From Candidatus Electrothrix aarhusensis (lineage in GTDB: Bacteria; Desulfobacterota; Desulfobulbia; Desulfobulbales; Desulfobulbaceae), in the NCBI GenBank assembly GCA_004028505.1, contig MTKO01000088.1, positions 1 to 39,865 of the forward strand: a stretch of DNA of 39,865 bases, in the 5' to 3' direction. Below, in pieces: positions 16,511-25,394 of the stretch (within the stretch, counting starts at the first letter, position 1; the number at the start of each line of letters is the position of its first letter). The notes beneath the pieces were generated by a model. It did not search any database, had not been told where the DNA came from, and saw nothing but the letters and a program-made list of their open reading frames with translations. The position numbers and the translations under genes were made by a program.

Positions 16511-17197
16511 TTACTTTGACAGGAACAACAGTAACCGATCTGACATGTTTTCTGCCAGATCCGACATGTTTCCGATCAAGTCTATAATTTTATACCAAAA
16601 AATGGCCGATATGGGTGATAAGCTGTCTTCTATGGTGAACAGTGTACGCCTGAGTTTATGCAGGGTTTGGTCGATATCATGCTCGCTTTTGCGTAGAGCA
16701 TCTATCATCTTGATAACCTTATCATGCTCTAGGCCCCTAAAGCCAACTTGGACCAATTCATCCAGCTCCTCAATGATTGATTTGGCTTCAGTGCAGATGC
16801 CTAAGGTGTTGATCAGCAGGGTGTTGAGTAGCTCCTTGATGGCATCAGGGACTTCCATGTCCCGACTGATCAAGATTTGGCTGATTTCTTCTGTGTTGTC
16901 AGCCAAGGAATCCTGATCGTGGAGCAGCTTGAGTAGATCTCTGCGGTCCACAGGCAGGAAAAGTGTTGTTGGCATATTGAGACGAAAAATACTTTTCTGC
17001 TTGTCCGCCGCTGTTTCCAGTTCATCAATCTGGTCGGCAATTTTTTTGATCCCTTCATAATCCTGTGCATACAGGGCAGCAAACAGCGGTTGCAGCAAAG
17101 ATACACAGCTGAAAACCGTTCGCATATGTTCCTGAATCGGCTTAAAGGGTGATTTGTGCAGGAGCCCGGCTAAGGGGCTGGTCGATTTCAATGTCAT
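16511..17197 (-). CDS. DUF47 (PhoU-like) phosphate transport regulator
   Basis: A 228-residue all-helical protein of the DUF47 (TIGR00153) family, distantly related to PhoU, usually encoded next to Pit transporters and thought to regulate or assist them. Family-typical acidic helices are visible (YEGIKKIADQIDELETAADK, DRRDLLKLLHDQDSLADNTE, SLSPISAIFWYKIIDLIG). The ATG is preceded by AAGGAGAG. It lies directly upstream of pit in the same direction. The specific role is inferred from the pairing. Confidence 0.93.
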   Translation of the reverse strand: MTLKSTSPLAGLLHKSPFKPIQEHMRTVFSCVSLLQPLFAALYAQDYEGIKKIADQIDELETAADKQKSIFRLNMPTTLFLPVDRRDLLKLLHDQDSLADNTEEISQILISRDMEVPDAIKELLNTLLINTLGICTEAKSIIEELDELVQVGFRGLEHDKVIKMIDALRKSEHDIDQTLHKLRRTLFTIEDSLSPISAIFWYKIIDLIGNMSDLAENMSDRLLLFLSK

Positions 17198-17258
17198 AGT
17201 ACTCTCCTTAAAATGTTGCTTTGTATTCTACAATTCTTGTCTCTTCAAGACATAATTT

Positions 17259-18050
17259 TTATGTCTCTTTGTTCTCGTCGATTTTTTCGATAAATTTTAT
17301 CAAGGGCTCAGAGGGATAACTAATTGGAATCATTTTGTTATTAACTTCCTCGAACAGGCTAGGGCCGTCAGGGTTGCTGCTGCAAATAATATGATGTCCC
17401 TTGATGTCAGCGACATTCCGCCAAACACTGCCAGAAGGATCTATAGGGGTATGGCCGACAATAAAGGGGGTATGTTTGGCAAGCCCCAGATCTTTCCGAA
17501 AATGCTTCACATCACTCTTTGTATAGCCAGCCAGATAATGGGGTCGTTTCAGGCGGCTGTTGATAAGATCGTTGCTGATTTTGGCGTGATGGTGCAGATT
17601 GATCAGTTTATTGCGGGTCACTTTTCTCCTGCTCGGGCCAGCATGGCAGGCGATAAATGAATCCGAACAGATAACATAGGCAAGGAGGTTGTAGAAACGC
17701 TCCATCTCCGCCACATATTCGTCACCGCGTAGCTCCTGAAGTCGTCGGCGCATTAACAGCCCCTGAGAGATGGTGTTTTTGCTCAAACTCTCTGAGAAGG
17801 TGTCATGATTGCCCTTGAGATAAAAAAGGTTTTTTGGGAAGTACTGCTTGAGGCGGAGAATCAGATCCATCATCAGAATGGAACTGTCCATGTCTTCCAT
17901 TTCGCCATCCACCTCGGAATGCACAGCGTCGCCGAGAATAATCAAGCTGGCAGTGTCTGCTTCCAGGCCAGCCAGAAATCTATTTTCCGTGATAATCTTG
18001 AGAAGATTATTCACCTGGGCATGGAGATCGCCGACAATGATCGGGGCCAA
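17259..18050 (-). CDS. calcineurin-like metallophosphoesterase (probably the C-terminal half of a frameshifted protein)
   Basis: Metallophosphoesterase with GDLHAQ near its start, GDAVH, GNHD, and a C-terminal GHTP (FIVGHTPIDPSG), the metal-binding set of PPP-type phosphatases. The only start in this frame is a TTG at 18050 without a ribosome site. The frame stays open about 27 codons further upstream and reads AYRPENNEGKPGGLIELPNN, which looks like real protein. If one base is added near 18104-18110, this joins the end of the upstream P-loop protein (LLEQEPYRPENNEG), giving one ~697-residue polypeptide. I favour a frameshifted fusion over two overlapping genes. The substrate is unknown. Confidence 0.85.
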   Translation of the reverse strand: MAPIIVGDLHAQVNNLLKIITENRFLAGLEADTASLIILGDAVHSEVDGEMEDMDSSILMMDLILRLKQYFPKNLFYLKGNHDTFSESLSKNTISQGLLMRRRLQELRGDEYVAEMERFYNLLAYVICSDSFIACHAGPSRRKVTRNKLINLHHHAKISNDLINSRLKRPHYLAGYTKSDVKHFRKDLGLAKHTPFIVGHTPIDPSGSVWRNVADIKGHHIICSSNPDGPSLFEEVNNKMIPISYPSEPLIKFIEKIDENKET

Positions 18051-19351
18051 GTTGTTGGGCAGCTCGATAAGTCCGCCAGGCTTTCCCTCGTTGTTCTCCG
18101 GGCGATAGGCTCCTGCTCCAGAAGGGTGTTGACATCTTTAAGGAGCGCAAGGGCCTGGTCCGGGGGCAGTAAGCTGATCTCGCCGCCGTAGATGCGACGA
18201 ACTGTCCTCAGAGCCTGATAGCGGCGTTGTGCGACTCTGGCTTCGCGTTCAGTATCCGTGATCTGGATGATTTCCACCCGACTTTTTTCCGTCAGGGGCG
18301 TTATGATAATATCACCTTTGATATTAGTGAGAGTGATGTGGCGGGCTGCAACGCTTTGATCAAAATCAAAAGCAGCTTGATATTCTTCATTGGAACAGCC
18401 TATCATGACCGTTTCACCGGGACAAACACGGGTAAATCGACAAAGGTGCATGCCATAGGTGCTCGGGTCTGTGATCAACCAGTTTCTGCGCAGATATTTT
18501 CTTCGTACGCCCAAGGGGAGTTCAGGGTAGAAGCGCAGAATTTGGTTACCGAGTTTTAGCCCAAAGGGATTGCCGTCAAAGGAGATCCGAGTTTCTTTTG
18601 TTATGTGCTGCCATTGATCGGTGAGTGACAACCAATTGCTGGGGTCGCGACGAAGGATCAGCCATTTCCAGCCATCCAGTGTGGTCAGGCTCGGCCTGGG
18701 GCCGGAGGTAGCTGTGGCCCAGGACGGAATGCCGGGCTCGCCTTCTTCCACAATACACATGGGCGGTTGTTCCAGGCCTTCCCGAATATAGACCTGCATC
18801 TTCACCCTGTGGAGATAGAGGACAATTTCCTGGTATACAGCCACCTGCCGTTTGACGATATCAAGGGTCATGATCTCGTCCACAGGAAAATAGCCCTCTG
18901 ATTTGCGTTCCTGGCGTTGTTTGAAGATGACATCCGGCTTGGGGAGGAGAAATTCAAAGATATAGCGTTGTCGCCAGTTGCTCTGGAGAAAATCGTACCC
19001 TTCCGGCGGGAGCTGAATACGTTCCAGTTGCAGGCGCAGAGGTTTTTCAGCGTCTTTCCATTCTGAATCAAAGACGGTTAAGGCCTGGGGGAAGCCTTCA
19101 AAGGGGAGTCCAAGGTGAATTTCACGGGGACGGTAGATAAGAGTCTTGTCTTTCCACCAGCCCTTGCGGGTCAGATCGATATAGCCCTCATTGGGCCATC
19201 CGTGTATTTTTTTGATATAAAAAGTTTTTCCTGCTCCCGGCGGTCCGGTCACCAGCAGCTGAACAAAGGTTAGGCCGACGGGAAGGTCCACCCCACGAAT
19301 GTTTTGTAGGGTGTCAATCGCAACCAATTTTTTCCTAAAGGGATCTGCCAT
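18011..19351 (-). CDS. P-loop ATPase with FHA-like region, likely fused to the phosphatase
   Basis: Starts at ATG 19351 behind GGAG. A P-loop GPPGAGKTF lies near residue 35, followed by a kinase-like domain (IHGWPNEGYIDLTRKGWW). A stretch at about residues 315-390 (GETVMIGCSNEEYQAAFDFD, then SVAARHITLTNIKG) has the shape of an FHA phosphopeptide-binding domain, with ARH in place of the usual SRH. From about residue 410 (after LLEQEP) the reading frame becomes low-complexity Arg/Ser and ends in a tail that overlaps the phosphatase gene, consistent with reading out of frame. Kinase-like, FHA-like and phosphatase parts in one chain suggest a phospho-signalling switch; this is inference. The 132 bases between this gene and the HAD gene show nothing. 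Confidence 0.8.
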   Translation of the reverse strand: MADPFRKKLVAIDTLQNIRGVDLPVGLTFVQLLVTGPPGAGKTFYIKKIHGWPNEGYIDLTRKGWWKDKTLIYRPREIHLGLPFEGFPQALTVFDSEWKDAEKPLRLQLERIQLPPEGYDFLQSNWRQRYIFEFLLPKPDVIFKQRQERKSEGYFPVDEIMTLDIVKRQVAVYQEIVLYLHRVKMQVYIREGLEQPPMCIVEEGEPGIPSWATATSGPRPSLTTLDGWKWLILRRDPSNWLSLTDQWQHITKETRISFDGNPFGLKLGNQILRFYPELPLGVRRKYLRRNWLITDPSTYGMHLCRFTRVCPGETVMIGCSNEEYQAAFDFDQSVAARHITLTNIKGDIIITPLTEKSRVEIIQITDTEREARVAQRRYQALRTVRRIYGGEISLLPPDQALALLKDVNTLLEQEPIARRTTRESLADLSSCPTTWPRSLSAISMPR

Positions 19352-19482
19352 AATCTCCTCATCAAGCTGTGCATAAGCCTATCTCATGGCTCTTTGTAGA
19401 AATTTACTTTATTAGAAGGGAAGAAATAATGCAATGAGAGAGTTATGAGGCAGCTCTTTGATAAAGGGGAGGGGCGCTTTTT

Positions 19483-20112
19483 TTACGTATTTTTCACAAA
19501 CTCCGGCAACCGCAAAATCTCCATAAAACTCTCCACATGATACGCCGCCTCAAGCTGAGGATTCTTAAAGGCAATCAGCTTCATGCCCACCGAAGCGCAA
19601 TGATCACGATCCACTGTAGAATCACCGATAAAGATAGCCTCGTCCACTGTCAGGCCGAAATGCTTCAGGATGATGTGCAGGGCGTCCGGGGCAGGCTTGG
19701 GACGGGGAGAGTTGGAGGCGGTCATGACAATCTCAAAGTTTGAGCGCAACTCAAAAATATCCAAGATCATATCCATCGTGTTGAATCGATTGGTGGAGAT
19801 GGCCCGGTGATACTTCGGGGTGATGATTTTAAGGAATTCCTTGAGATCAGGTGCGATGATCATGTGGCGCAGAAAGGCACCATAGTCAAGCTCCTGCCGG
19901 AATCTGTCTACTTCCGTCATATCTACCTGATTATGATTGCGGAAGATCTGGGCCACCGAATCAAAGACATTATGGATATGGACGTAGCCGAGTTCTTCCT
20001 CATTCATGGGCGGACAGTCAAAGGCCGCAAGGATATGGTTGTAATAGGCCCGATTTGCTTCGCGGGAATCGAACATGACGCCGTCGCAGTCAAAGATGAC
20101 GAGTTTCAACAT
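19483..20112 (-). CDS. HAD-superfamily hydrolase (phosphoglycolate phosphatase-like)
   Basis: A 209-residue HAD phosphatase. Motif I is DCDGV with the nucleophile D8 and acid D10, motif II is the Thr in ISTNRFN, motif III is the Lys in PRPKPAPD, and motif IV is GDSTVDRD. An alpha-helical cap lies between motifs I and II (residues ~16-90), as in the Gph/beta-phosphoglucomutase subclass. The substrate cannot be told. It follows the HD gene by 46 bases on the same strand and is probably co-transcribed with HD and YkgJ-like genes. Confidence 0.92.
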   Translation of the reverse strand: MLKLVIFDCDGVMFDSREANRAYYNHILAAFDCPPMNEEELGYVHIHNVFDSVAQIFRNHNQVDMTEVDRFRQELDYGAFLRHMIIAPDLKEFLKIITPKYHRAISTNRFNTMDMILDIFELRSNFEIVMTASNSPRPKPAPDALHIILKHFGLTVDEAIFIGDSTVDRDHCASVGMKLIAFKNPQLEAAYHVESFMEILRLPEFVKNT

Positions 20113-20158
20113 GAGGTTTTACCTTAGATGGGGAAAGAGAGAGGTGGGGGTAAAAGGC

Positions 20159-20857
20159 TTAGAGGAGCTCTGAGCCATAAATTTCGTGATGCAGTTCGCT
20201 GAAAAAAGTTTCCATAAATGCATGCCTACGTTCCGCGATCTGGCGTCCAAGAGGCGTGAGCATTTGTTCCCGAACTTTGGACATTTTGACCTGAAATTCT
20301 CGGTAGGCGGTATCTTCGGTGGAATAGGATTCCGTGTTTGCAGGATCAATTTCAGCATTATGAAGTCGGGCCCCGATCTGACCAGCAAAGAGAAAGGCCC
20401 TGCCTATACCGATAGCACCGATGGAATCCAGCTTGTCCGCATCAAAGAGGATCTTAGCCTCTGTTGTTTCCGGTGAAGTGCTGCTTCGGAAACGATGGGC
20501 ATGAATGCAATGACAGATTGCTTCCTGGGCTGCTTGGGAATAACCTAATTCCTGAAGAAGTGGTTTTGCCATCTTCGCTCCCAGCTTAGCATGACAGATC
20601 TTGCCTTTGGTGCTGCTCTCCTGCTTGCGTCCGATATCATGGAGCAGGGCAGCCGGGGCGATGATATCCAGGTGGGCCCCCATCTTGCGACCGATGGTCA
20701 TGGCCATGTGAAAGACTCGCTCGCTGTGATCCGGGCCGTGGGAGCCGCCTTCTTCAAGGCAGTAGCGGGCACTGATTTTATGCAGGAACCCCAGCAGCTC
20801 CACATTAACATCGATTGCCGGTTCCCCGGCTTCTGTCCTGCTCGTTCTATTCGCCAA
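20159..20857 (-). CDS. HD-domain phosphohydrolase
   Basis: A 232-residue protein with the HD metal-binding set: SHGPDHSERV, ALLHDIGRK (the HD pair), CIHAHRF and DADKLDSIG. It belongs to the group of single-domain HD hydrolases (YedJ-like) that act on nucleotides or similar phosphoesters; the substrate is unknown. The start is a TTG that overlaps the stop of the upstream YkgJ-like gene by 11 bases, which points to translational coupling. No better ATG exists before the conserved part. Confidence 0.9.
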   Translation of the reverse strand: MANRTSRTEAGEPAIDVNVELLGFLHKISARYCLEEGGSHGPDHSERVFHMAMTIGRKMGAHLDIIAPAALLHDIGRKQESSTKGKICHAKLGAKMAKPLLQELGYSQAAQEAICHCIHAHRFRSSTSPETTEAKILFDADKLDSIGAIGIGRAFLFAGQIGARLHNAEIDPANTESYSTEDTAYREFQVKMSKVREQMLTPLGRQIAERRHAFMETFFSELHHEIYGSELL

Positions 20858-21584
20858 AGTATTCCTGGATCAGCCAGCGAATGGCGATGAGGAGCAGAAC
20901 ATTATCATTGGTTTCCATGGACTGTTGCTCCATAGGCGATAAGGGCTTGTTCAGCTTGATATAGCCGTTGTTCAGTTCCTGCCGGAAGGTGTCCAAATTA
21001 TAGAGGGCCATGATGTATTGATCGGCCTGCTCCTTGGTCGGACGAAACCCTGCCTGAATCTTGGGATGCTGGAGAAGCTGCGTCATTTTATCGTTATAAC
21101 GGTTATACTCTTCCAGACCCTGATCTTGAAAATACTCAGCAGCGGAAAAATCCTTACCTGTCTCGAAACCGCGACAATGGGGTTCTTTGAGCAGGACAAA
21201 TTGTTCGGTGATCTTGCCATCTTCTCCGCAGGAAACACCGCGTCCGACGGGATAGGCTCGGCAGGCCGCTGGGCGGTCCTCGTAAACCCGACAACCATAG
21301 TCTTTGACAAAGACGCAACTAGCTTTGCCGTCGTCAACCATAGTTAGGTAGCAGGCCGGGAACAGCATCCCTTCCTCCCACTCAATAATGACGAATTGTT
21401 CTAAAAACATGCCGGAGTGGCGGTGGAGTTTGTTTTTGAGACGCAGAACATCATAGGGGGTCAGGATCAGGTCGAGCTGGTGGCAACATTCGTTGAAGCA
21501 GGGGACATCGGGATGGCAGGAAAAACAAAATTTTTCGCTATTGCCAAGGGCACTGCAATGTTCGGGAAGGTTATGATCGTTCAT
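20847..21584 (-). CDS. YkgJ-family cysteine-cluster protein
   Basis: About 245 residues from ATG 21584 (MNDHNLPEHC). The frame is open further upstream but only across a dispersed repeat, so that start is rejected. An N-terminal Cys cluster (FCFSCHPDVPCFNECC) and later Cys residues (ASCVFVKDYGCRVYEDRPAA, then CRAYP) match the YkgJ/UPF0153 family, thought to bind zinc or iron. Known members have been linked to protein or flagellin methylation contexts, but function here is unknown. It is first gene of a probable YkgJ-HD-HAD operon. A second, divergent member lies at 37515-38465. Confidence 0.88.
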   Translation of the reverse strand: MNDHNLPEHCSALGNSEKFCFSCHPDVPCFNECCHQLDLILTPYDVLRLKNKLHRHSGMFLEQFVIIEWEEGMLFPACYLTMVDDGKASCVFVKDYGCRVYEDRPAACRAYPVGRGVSCGEDGKITEQFVLLKEPHCRGFETGKDFSAAEYFQDQGLEEYNRYNDKMTQLLQHPKIQAGFRPTKEQADQYIMALYNLDTFRQELNNGYIKLNKPLSPMEQQSMETNDNVLLLIAIRWLIQEYFGE

Positions 21585-21612
21585 ATTGTTAGTAGGAAAA
21601 GGTATCTGCGAA

Positions 21613-21678
21613 GTAGGGGCACGGCACGCCGTGCCCCTACGGGTCCGGGATCGGGCGAACACAGGGATTCGCCCCTAC
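21613..21678. repeat. dispersed palindromic repeat, copy 1
   Basis: Two hairpins in a row. 21613-21640 is a near-perfect palindrome (GTAGGGGCACGGC / GCCGTGCCCCTAC with a 2-base loop), and 21653-21677 has arms GGGCGAA and TTCGCCC. The 26 bases 21653-21678 are identical to 33909-33934. Both copies begin GTAGGGGC and end GCCCCTAC, like short non-autonomous palindromic elements. It sits between bamA and the YkgJ-like gene. Confidence 0.8.
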
Positions 21679-21699
21679 GATTATTTATTGAATCCTTCG

Positions 21700-24414
21700 T
21701 TAGAAGCTTCCGCCCATCGCGAAATCCCACTGGGCATCTTCGTCGCCTTCCTGGGTATCAAGATTGTATCCCCAGATCAGACGAAGTGGTCCCATAGGGG
21801 AAAGCCAGTTGACGCCGAGTCCTGTTGATTTTTTGATGTTTCCGAAATCCCAGTCGTCATCCTGATCATAGACATTTCCGAAGTCAATAAAGGCAACCCC
21901 ACGAATGCCCGCATCAGTGAGGAGCGGAAAGAAAACTTCAATATTACTGAACCACATCTTGTCACCGCCGTATTTTTCATCATTGTTCGGGTCAATGGGG
22001 CTGACAGATGAGGACTTAAAGCCGCGAATGGAGTTCATGCCGCCGAGATAAAAATTATCATAGACCGGCAGCTTGCCGTCTTCATTCTCAAATGCCTGCC
22101 CGGCAGCGAGCTTGGTGTGGAACACCAGATCAAGGGGCATGGGAAAAAACCAGCTGGTAAAACCCTCCAGTTTTGTATAAGCGGCTTCACCACCCAGCGG
22201 GCCACCGGCATATTTAATACTCAGGCTGTGTTTAGAACCGGAACTGGCGTTAAAGCGGCGGTCTCTGGTATCCCGGACAAGGGAGAGACGAACCGCGCTG
22301 GTGATGTTAATTTTTGCTGATTCAAGGATGTAATCCGAGGCATCTTCGGAGATATCACTCAGCTCGGTGTCAGTCCACGTATAGCCATAGTAAATCCGCC
22401 ATTTGTCGACGAACTGATGACCTAAACGGAGTCCACCACCAGTTGAGCCCTTGGTGTAGTCAGTGTATTCCCGCTCCCAGTTAAAGGCGTCAATACCCGC
22501 AGAAACCTTGGAGTCGAAAATCCGGGGATCGGTGTATGAGAGGTTGAACTTATTGCTCACAGCACTGAGGTTGGCGGCAAAGGCCAAGCGAGTCCCGAGA
22601 CCGAGGAAGTTGTCCTCTGAAATTTCGCCCATGAACATGACCTTGTCTGATGAGGAGTAACCGGCACCGATACTGAATTGTCCGGTGGGTTTTTCCTTTA
22701 CCGCAACCATGATATCCATTTGATCATTATTCATGGTTTCCTGAGGGATAACACTGACGTCTTCAAAATATCCCAAACGTTGCAAACGATTGGTGGAAGT
22801 ACGGATCGCCTTGGAGTCATAGACACCGCCTTCCTCAACTTCTAGATCTCGACGAATAACGTTATCCCTGGTCCGGGTGTTCCCCTTAATCTTAACTCGG
22901 TTGAAGTTAACCAAATCACCCTGCTCAATTTTGAAGGTGATATTGACCCGCTTGCCTGTCTCTGATTTATCGACCTGAGGCCGGATATTGGCAAAGGCAT
23001 AACCGTGTTCCGCATAGAGATCAGTCAGTTTCATCACATCGTCACGCATGATTTTCCGGTTGAGGAACTTCTCCTTGCGGATCTGCAACAAACCAATCAT
23101 TTTATCCCGATCTTCAATCAGCTCCCCTTGGACTTCAACGGTTCCTACCTGATAGCGGGGGCCCTCTTGGATGGTAAAGGCGATATAGAGGTCATCTTCA
23201 GCCTCTTCCACTTCCGGCTCGCCAATTTTAGCCTCGATAAACCCCTGGTTATTATAAAAGGCACCCAGTCGAGCAGCATCCTGCTCTAAAACATCCAGCT
23301 TCAGGGTGCCTGCCTCAGTGATCCAGGAAGAGTACCAGTTCCAGGTCGAGGTCTGTATCTCGTTTTTCAGTTCCTCATCAGTAAAGGCTTCATTGCCGAC
23401 AAAGCGAATGCCGGATATGGACATCTTGTCGCCCTCATTGACGATGAATTTCACCTCAACGGAATTCTCATCCGGATCCTCCAAAGCGAATTTGCTCCGA
23501 GCCGCATAATAGCCTTTGCTTCTGTAGAGCCCGTTAATCCGTTTGACGGCATCATTGAGTTTAGACGGATTGAGAATGGTGTTGAGCTTAATATTGGCAG
23601 CATCCCGAACATCCTCTTCTTCGACTTTATTAAGTCCGGTAAAGGTGATGGTCTTAATAAGAGGTTTCTCTTGAACCCGGAAGATGACAGCCTTTCCTTC
23701 AGGCGAATCATTAACTTCAATCTCCACGTTGTCAAAATAGCCCATAGAAAAAATTTGCTTTAAATCCTTACGCAAGGTGTCAGGGCTGTAGGTGTCTCCG
23801 GGTTTTGCGGAGATTTTTCGACGGATAGCTCCTGAATCAATGCGTTTATTTCCCTCCGGAGTGATTGTTCCGATAATAAAGTTGCGATTGGTGTAACTGA
23901 GGACATCCACTAAGCTGCTCTTTAATACCGAATGGACCTCGGACAGCGCAGTCCCCTCACGAAAGGAGGAATACGGTGTTTCCGGTTTTAAGAGGTCAAT
24001 GACTTGCATGTCAACGGAGATATGCTCACCGAGCATGGTGAGGCTGCCGACCGCCACATAATCAAGCCCGGCGCTTTCCGCCACCTTGGTTAGCGTGGCC
24101 GTGGTAGGCGGCCAAGGACCGTTATAATCAACCAGTTGTTCTGCCTCAAGACGGGAGAGCATGACAATATCTTTATCGCTTAACGCCCCTTCAAAGGCAA
24201 TATCAACTCGTTGGGCCACTGTTTCGCTATGTTCAGCGTTAATTTTCAGAGGGAGGAAAATAGTGTTCTGCTCAATTGCTAAGGCCGTACCAGCGGCGGC
24301 AAAAAAAACGAACAGTGAGAGTAATGAAAGCAACGAGAGCTGCAACGCTGCAAAAAAACGTGATAAGGGAATAATCGGCTTCACAGTGCATTGAGCTTGC
24401 GATGGATGACTCAT
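21700..24414 (-). CDS. bamA: outer-membrane assembly factor BamA with extra N-terminal domain
   Basis: Core of the BAM complex, which folds beta-barrel proteins into the outer membrane. The start is set at ATG 24414 (AGGAAC ribosome site); an ATG 48 bases upstream lacks one. A signal peptide (SLLSLLSLFVFFAAAGTALA) is followed by an extra ~120-residue domain (residues ~50-170, TTATLTKVAESAGLDYVAVG), which resembles TolB-N/CsgG-type folds and is common in Desulfobacterota BamA. Five POTRA domains follow (for example GYFDNVEIEVNDSPEGKAVI), then the 16-strand barrel with the IRGF motif in the loop 6 region and a C-terminal GGSF ending in the Phe needed for assembly. It is 904 residues, longer than the ~810 of E. 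coli because of the extra domain. plsC lies upstream on the same strand. Confidence 0.95.
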   Translation of the reverse strand: MSHPSQAQCTVKPIIPLSRFFAALQLSLLSLLSLFVFFAAAGTALAIEQNTIFLPLKINAEHSETVAQRVDIAFEGALSDKDIVMLSRLEAEQLVDYNGPWPPTTATLTKVAESAGLDYVAVGSLTMLGEHISVDMQVIDLLKPETPYSSFREGTALSEVHSVLKSSLVDVLSYTNRNFIIGTITPEGNKRIDSGAIRRKISAKPGDTYSPDTLRKDLKQIFSMGYFDNVEIEVNDSPEGKAVIFRVQEKPLIKTITFTGLNKVEEEDVRDAANIKLNTILNPSKLNDAVKRINGLYRSKGYYAARSKFALEDPDENSVEVKFIVNEGDKMSISGIRFVGNEAFTDEELKNEIQTSTWNWYSSWITEAGTLKLDVLEQDAARLGAFYNNQGFIEAKIGEPEVEEAEDDLYIAFTIQEGPRYQVGTVEVQGELIEDRDKMIGLLQIRKEKFLNRKIMRDDVMKLTDLYAEHGYAFANIRPQVDKSETGKRVNITFKIEQGDLVNFNRVKIKGNTRTRDNVIRRDLEVEEGGVYDSKAIRTSTNRLQRLGYFEDVSVIPQETMNNDQMDIMVAVKEKPTGQFSIGAGYSSSDKVMFMGEISEDNFLGLGTRLAFAANLSAVSNKFNLSYTDPRIFDSKVSAGIDAFNWEREYTDYTKGSTGGGLRLGHQFVDKWRIYYGYTWTDTELSDISEDASDYILESAKINITSAVRLSLVRDTRDRRFNASSGSKHSLSIKYAGGPLGGEAAYTKLEGFTSWFFPMPLDLVFHTKLAAGQAFENEDGKLPVYDNFYLGGMNSIRGFKSSSVSPIDPNNDEKYGGDKMWFSNIEVFFPLLTDAGIRGVAFIDFGNVYDQDDDWDFGNIKKSTGLGVNWLSPMGPLRLIWGYNLDTQEGDEDAQWDFAMGGSF

Positions 24415-24606
24415 AGGACGTTCCTGTGTATCTGAAATTATATTGAATAACTGTTCATGCATTCATCTGTTCTCTGCTGACACATTGTTCAGCGGATCGG
24501 CAACGACTCCCGGCTTTCTGCCGTATGCCGCTCTGATATGCGGAAAAATATCATTATGCCATGTTCCTTTTTTTTTGCAAAGAAATACTCTCTGCTCGGC
24601 AGCTTC

Positions 24607-25266
24607 CTATCCTTTAACTTCAGCAGAGACGGTAGGGCTGTTTTCCAGTTCCGGCAAGGGACGATGGCATTCATTAAGCAGCTCCGCCACTTTCTGATGC
24701 AGTATCCCGGCCAGCATTTGCTTGTCCTTGGCTTTGAAGTCTTTCGTCGGTATCGGCGTACCTATGCGAAGCACGACATCCCCTCCACGGGCCAGCAGCT
24801 CGCCCTTAGGTAATGCTTGATGGGTGCCGTTGAAGCCTACCGGGACAACATCAACCCCAGCCTTGAGCGCCAACATAATGGCCCCGGTTTTAAAGGGCTG
24901 GAGGTGACCGTCTGAGCTACGGGTTCCTTCGGGAAAAAGGATAACCGATGCTCCGTCGGCAATGCGTTGTGCGGCATCGTTCAGACTTTTAACTGCTTCT
25001 CTGCCGCGCGAGCGATTAATGGAGATGAAATCCACCGCCCGCAGGCCGGAACCAAAGATCGGGATAGCAAAGAGCTCTTTCTTAGCTATCCAACGGTAGT
25101 CATGGCTAATATAGCCGGAAAAGGACATGATGTCAGCCATGCTGCTATGATTGCCGACAAAAATATACGGTTTTGCTGGATCAAGTTTTTCCTTACCTTC
25201 AACCCGTACCCTGATATTAGCGATGCGACAGAGAAGACGCCCCCAGGTTCTGGGAAAGACCTGCAC
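24607..25266 (-). CDS. plsC: 1-acyl-glycerol-3-phosphate acyltransferase (PlsC), main part of a frameshifted gene
   Basis: Adds the second acyl chain to lysophosphatidic acid at the inner membrane. Motif I is NHSSMAD (the HX4D catalytic pair), motif III is FPEGTRSSDG, and motif IV is VVPVGFNGTH. The GTG start at 25266 is not real: the frame is open upstream and reads GLLGAIADVHWFRKSKVKVQ, the normal N-terminal flank, until it meets a six-G run at 25333-25338. Adding one base there joins the frame that begins at 25394, giving a normal 262-residue PlsC. About 190 bases separate it from bamA downstream. Confidence 0.9.
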   Translation of the reverse strand: MQVFPRTWGRLLCRIANIRVRVEGKEKLDPAKPYIFVGNHSSMADIMSFSGYISHDYRWIAKKELFAIPIFGSGLRAVDFISINRSRGREAVKSLNDAAQRIADGASVILFPEGTRSSDGHLQPFKTGAIMLALKAGVDVVPVGFNGTHQALPKGELLARGGDVVLRIGTPIPTKDFKAKDKQMLAGILHQKVAELLNECHRPLPELENSPTVSAEVKG

Positions 25267-25268
25267 TT

Positions 25269-25394
25269 TTACCTTTGACTTACGAAACCAATGAACATCT
25301 GCGATGGCACCGAGCAGACCGCCGCAGTCAAAGGGGGGATGGTAAGATACGCCAGAAGACCTCGAGTAAATTGGAGAATAGACTTAGTATGCAT
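25269..25394 (-). CDS. plsC: N-terminal fragment of plsC in a shifted frame
   Basis: From ATG 25394 the frame reads MHTKSILQFTRGLLAYLTIP, a typical short membrane-binding N-terminus of PlsC, up to the six-base homopolymer at 25333-25338. After it the frame is wrong and stops at 25269. The homopolymer position makes a sequence error the simplest reading. A start further upstream at 25463 is possible but adds a polar segment not typical of the family. Confidence 0.6.
   Translation of the reverse strand: MHTKSILQFTRGLLAYLTIPPLTAAVCSVPSQMFIGFVSQR

Noticed and set aside
21585-21662. 26-residue N-terminal extension of the YkgJ-like protein.
   Set aside because: It is translated from the palindromic repeat, with no ribosome site; ATG 21584 gives a family-like start.
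24415-24462. Upstream ATG for BamA.
   Set aside because: No ribosome site, and it places 16 polar residues before a signal peptide; AGGAAC precedes the later ATG.
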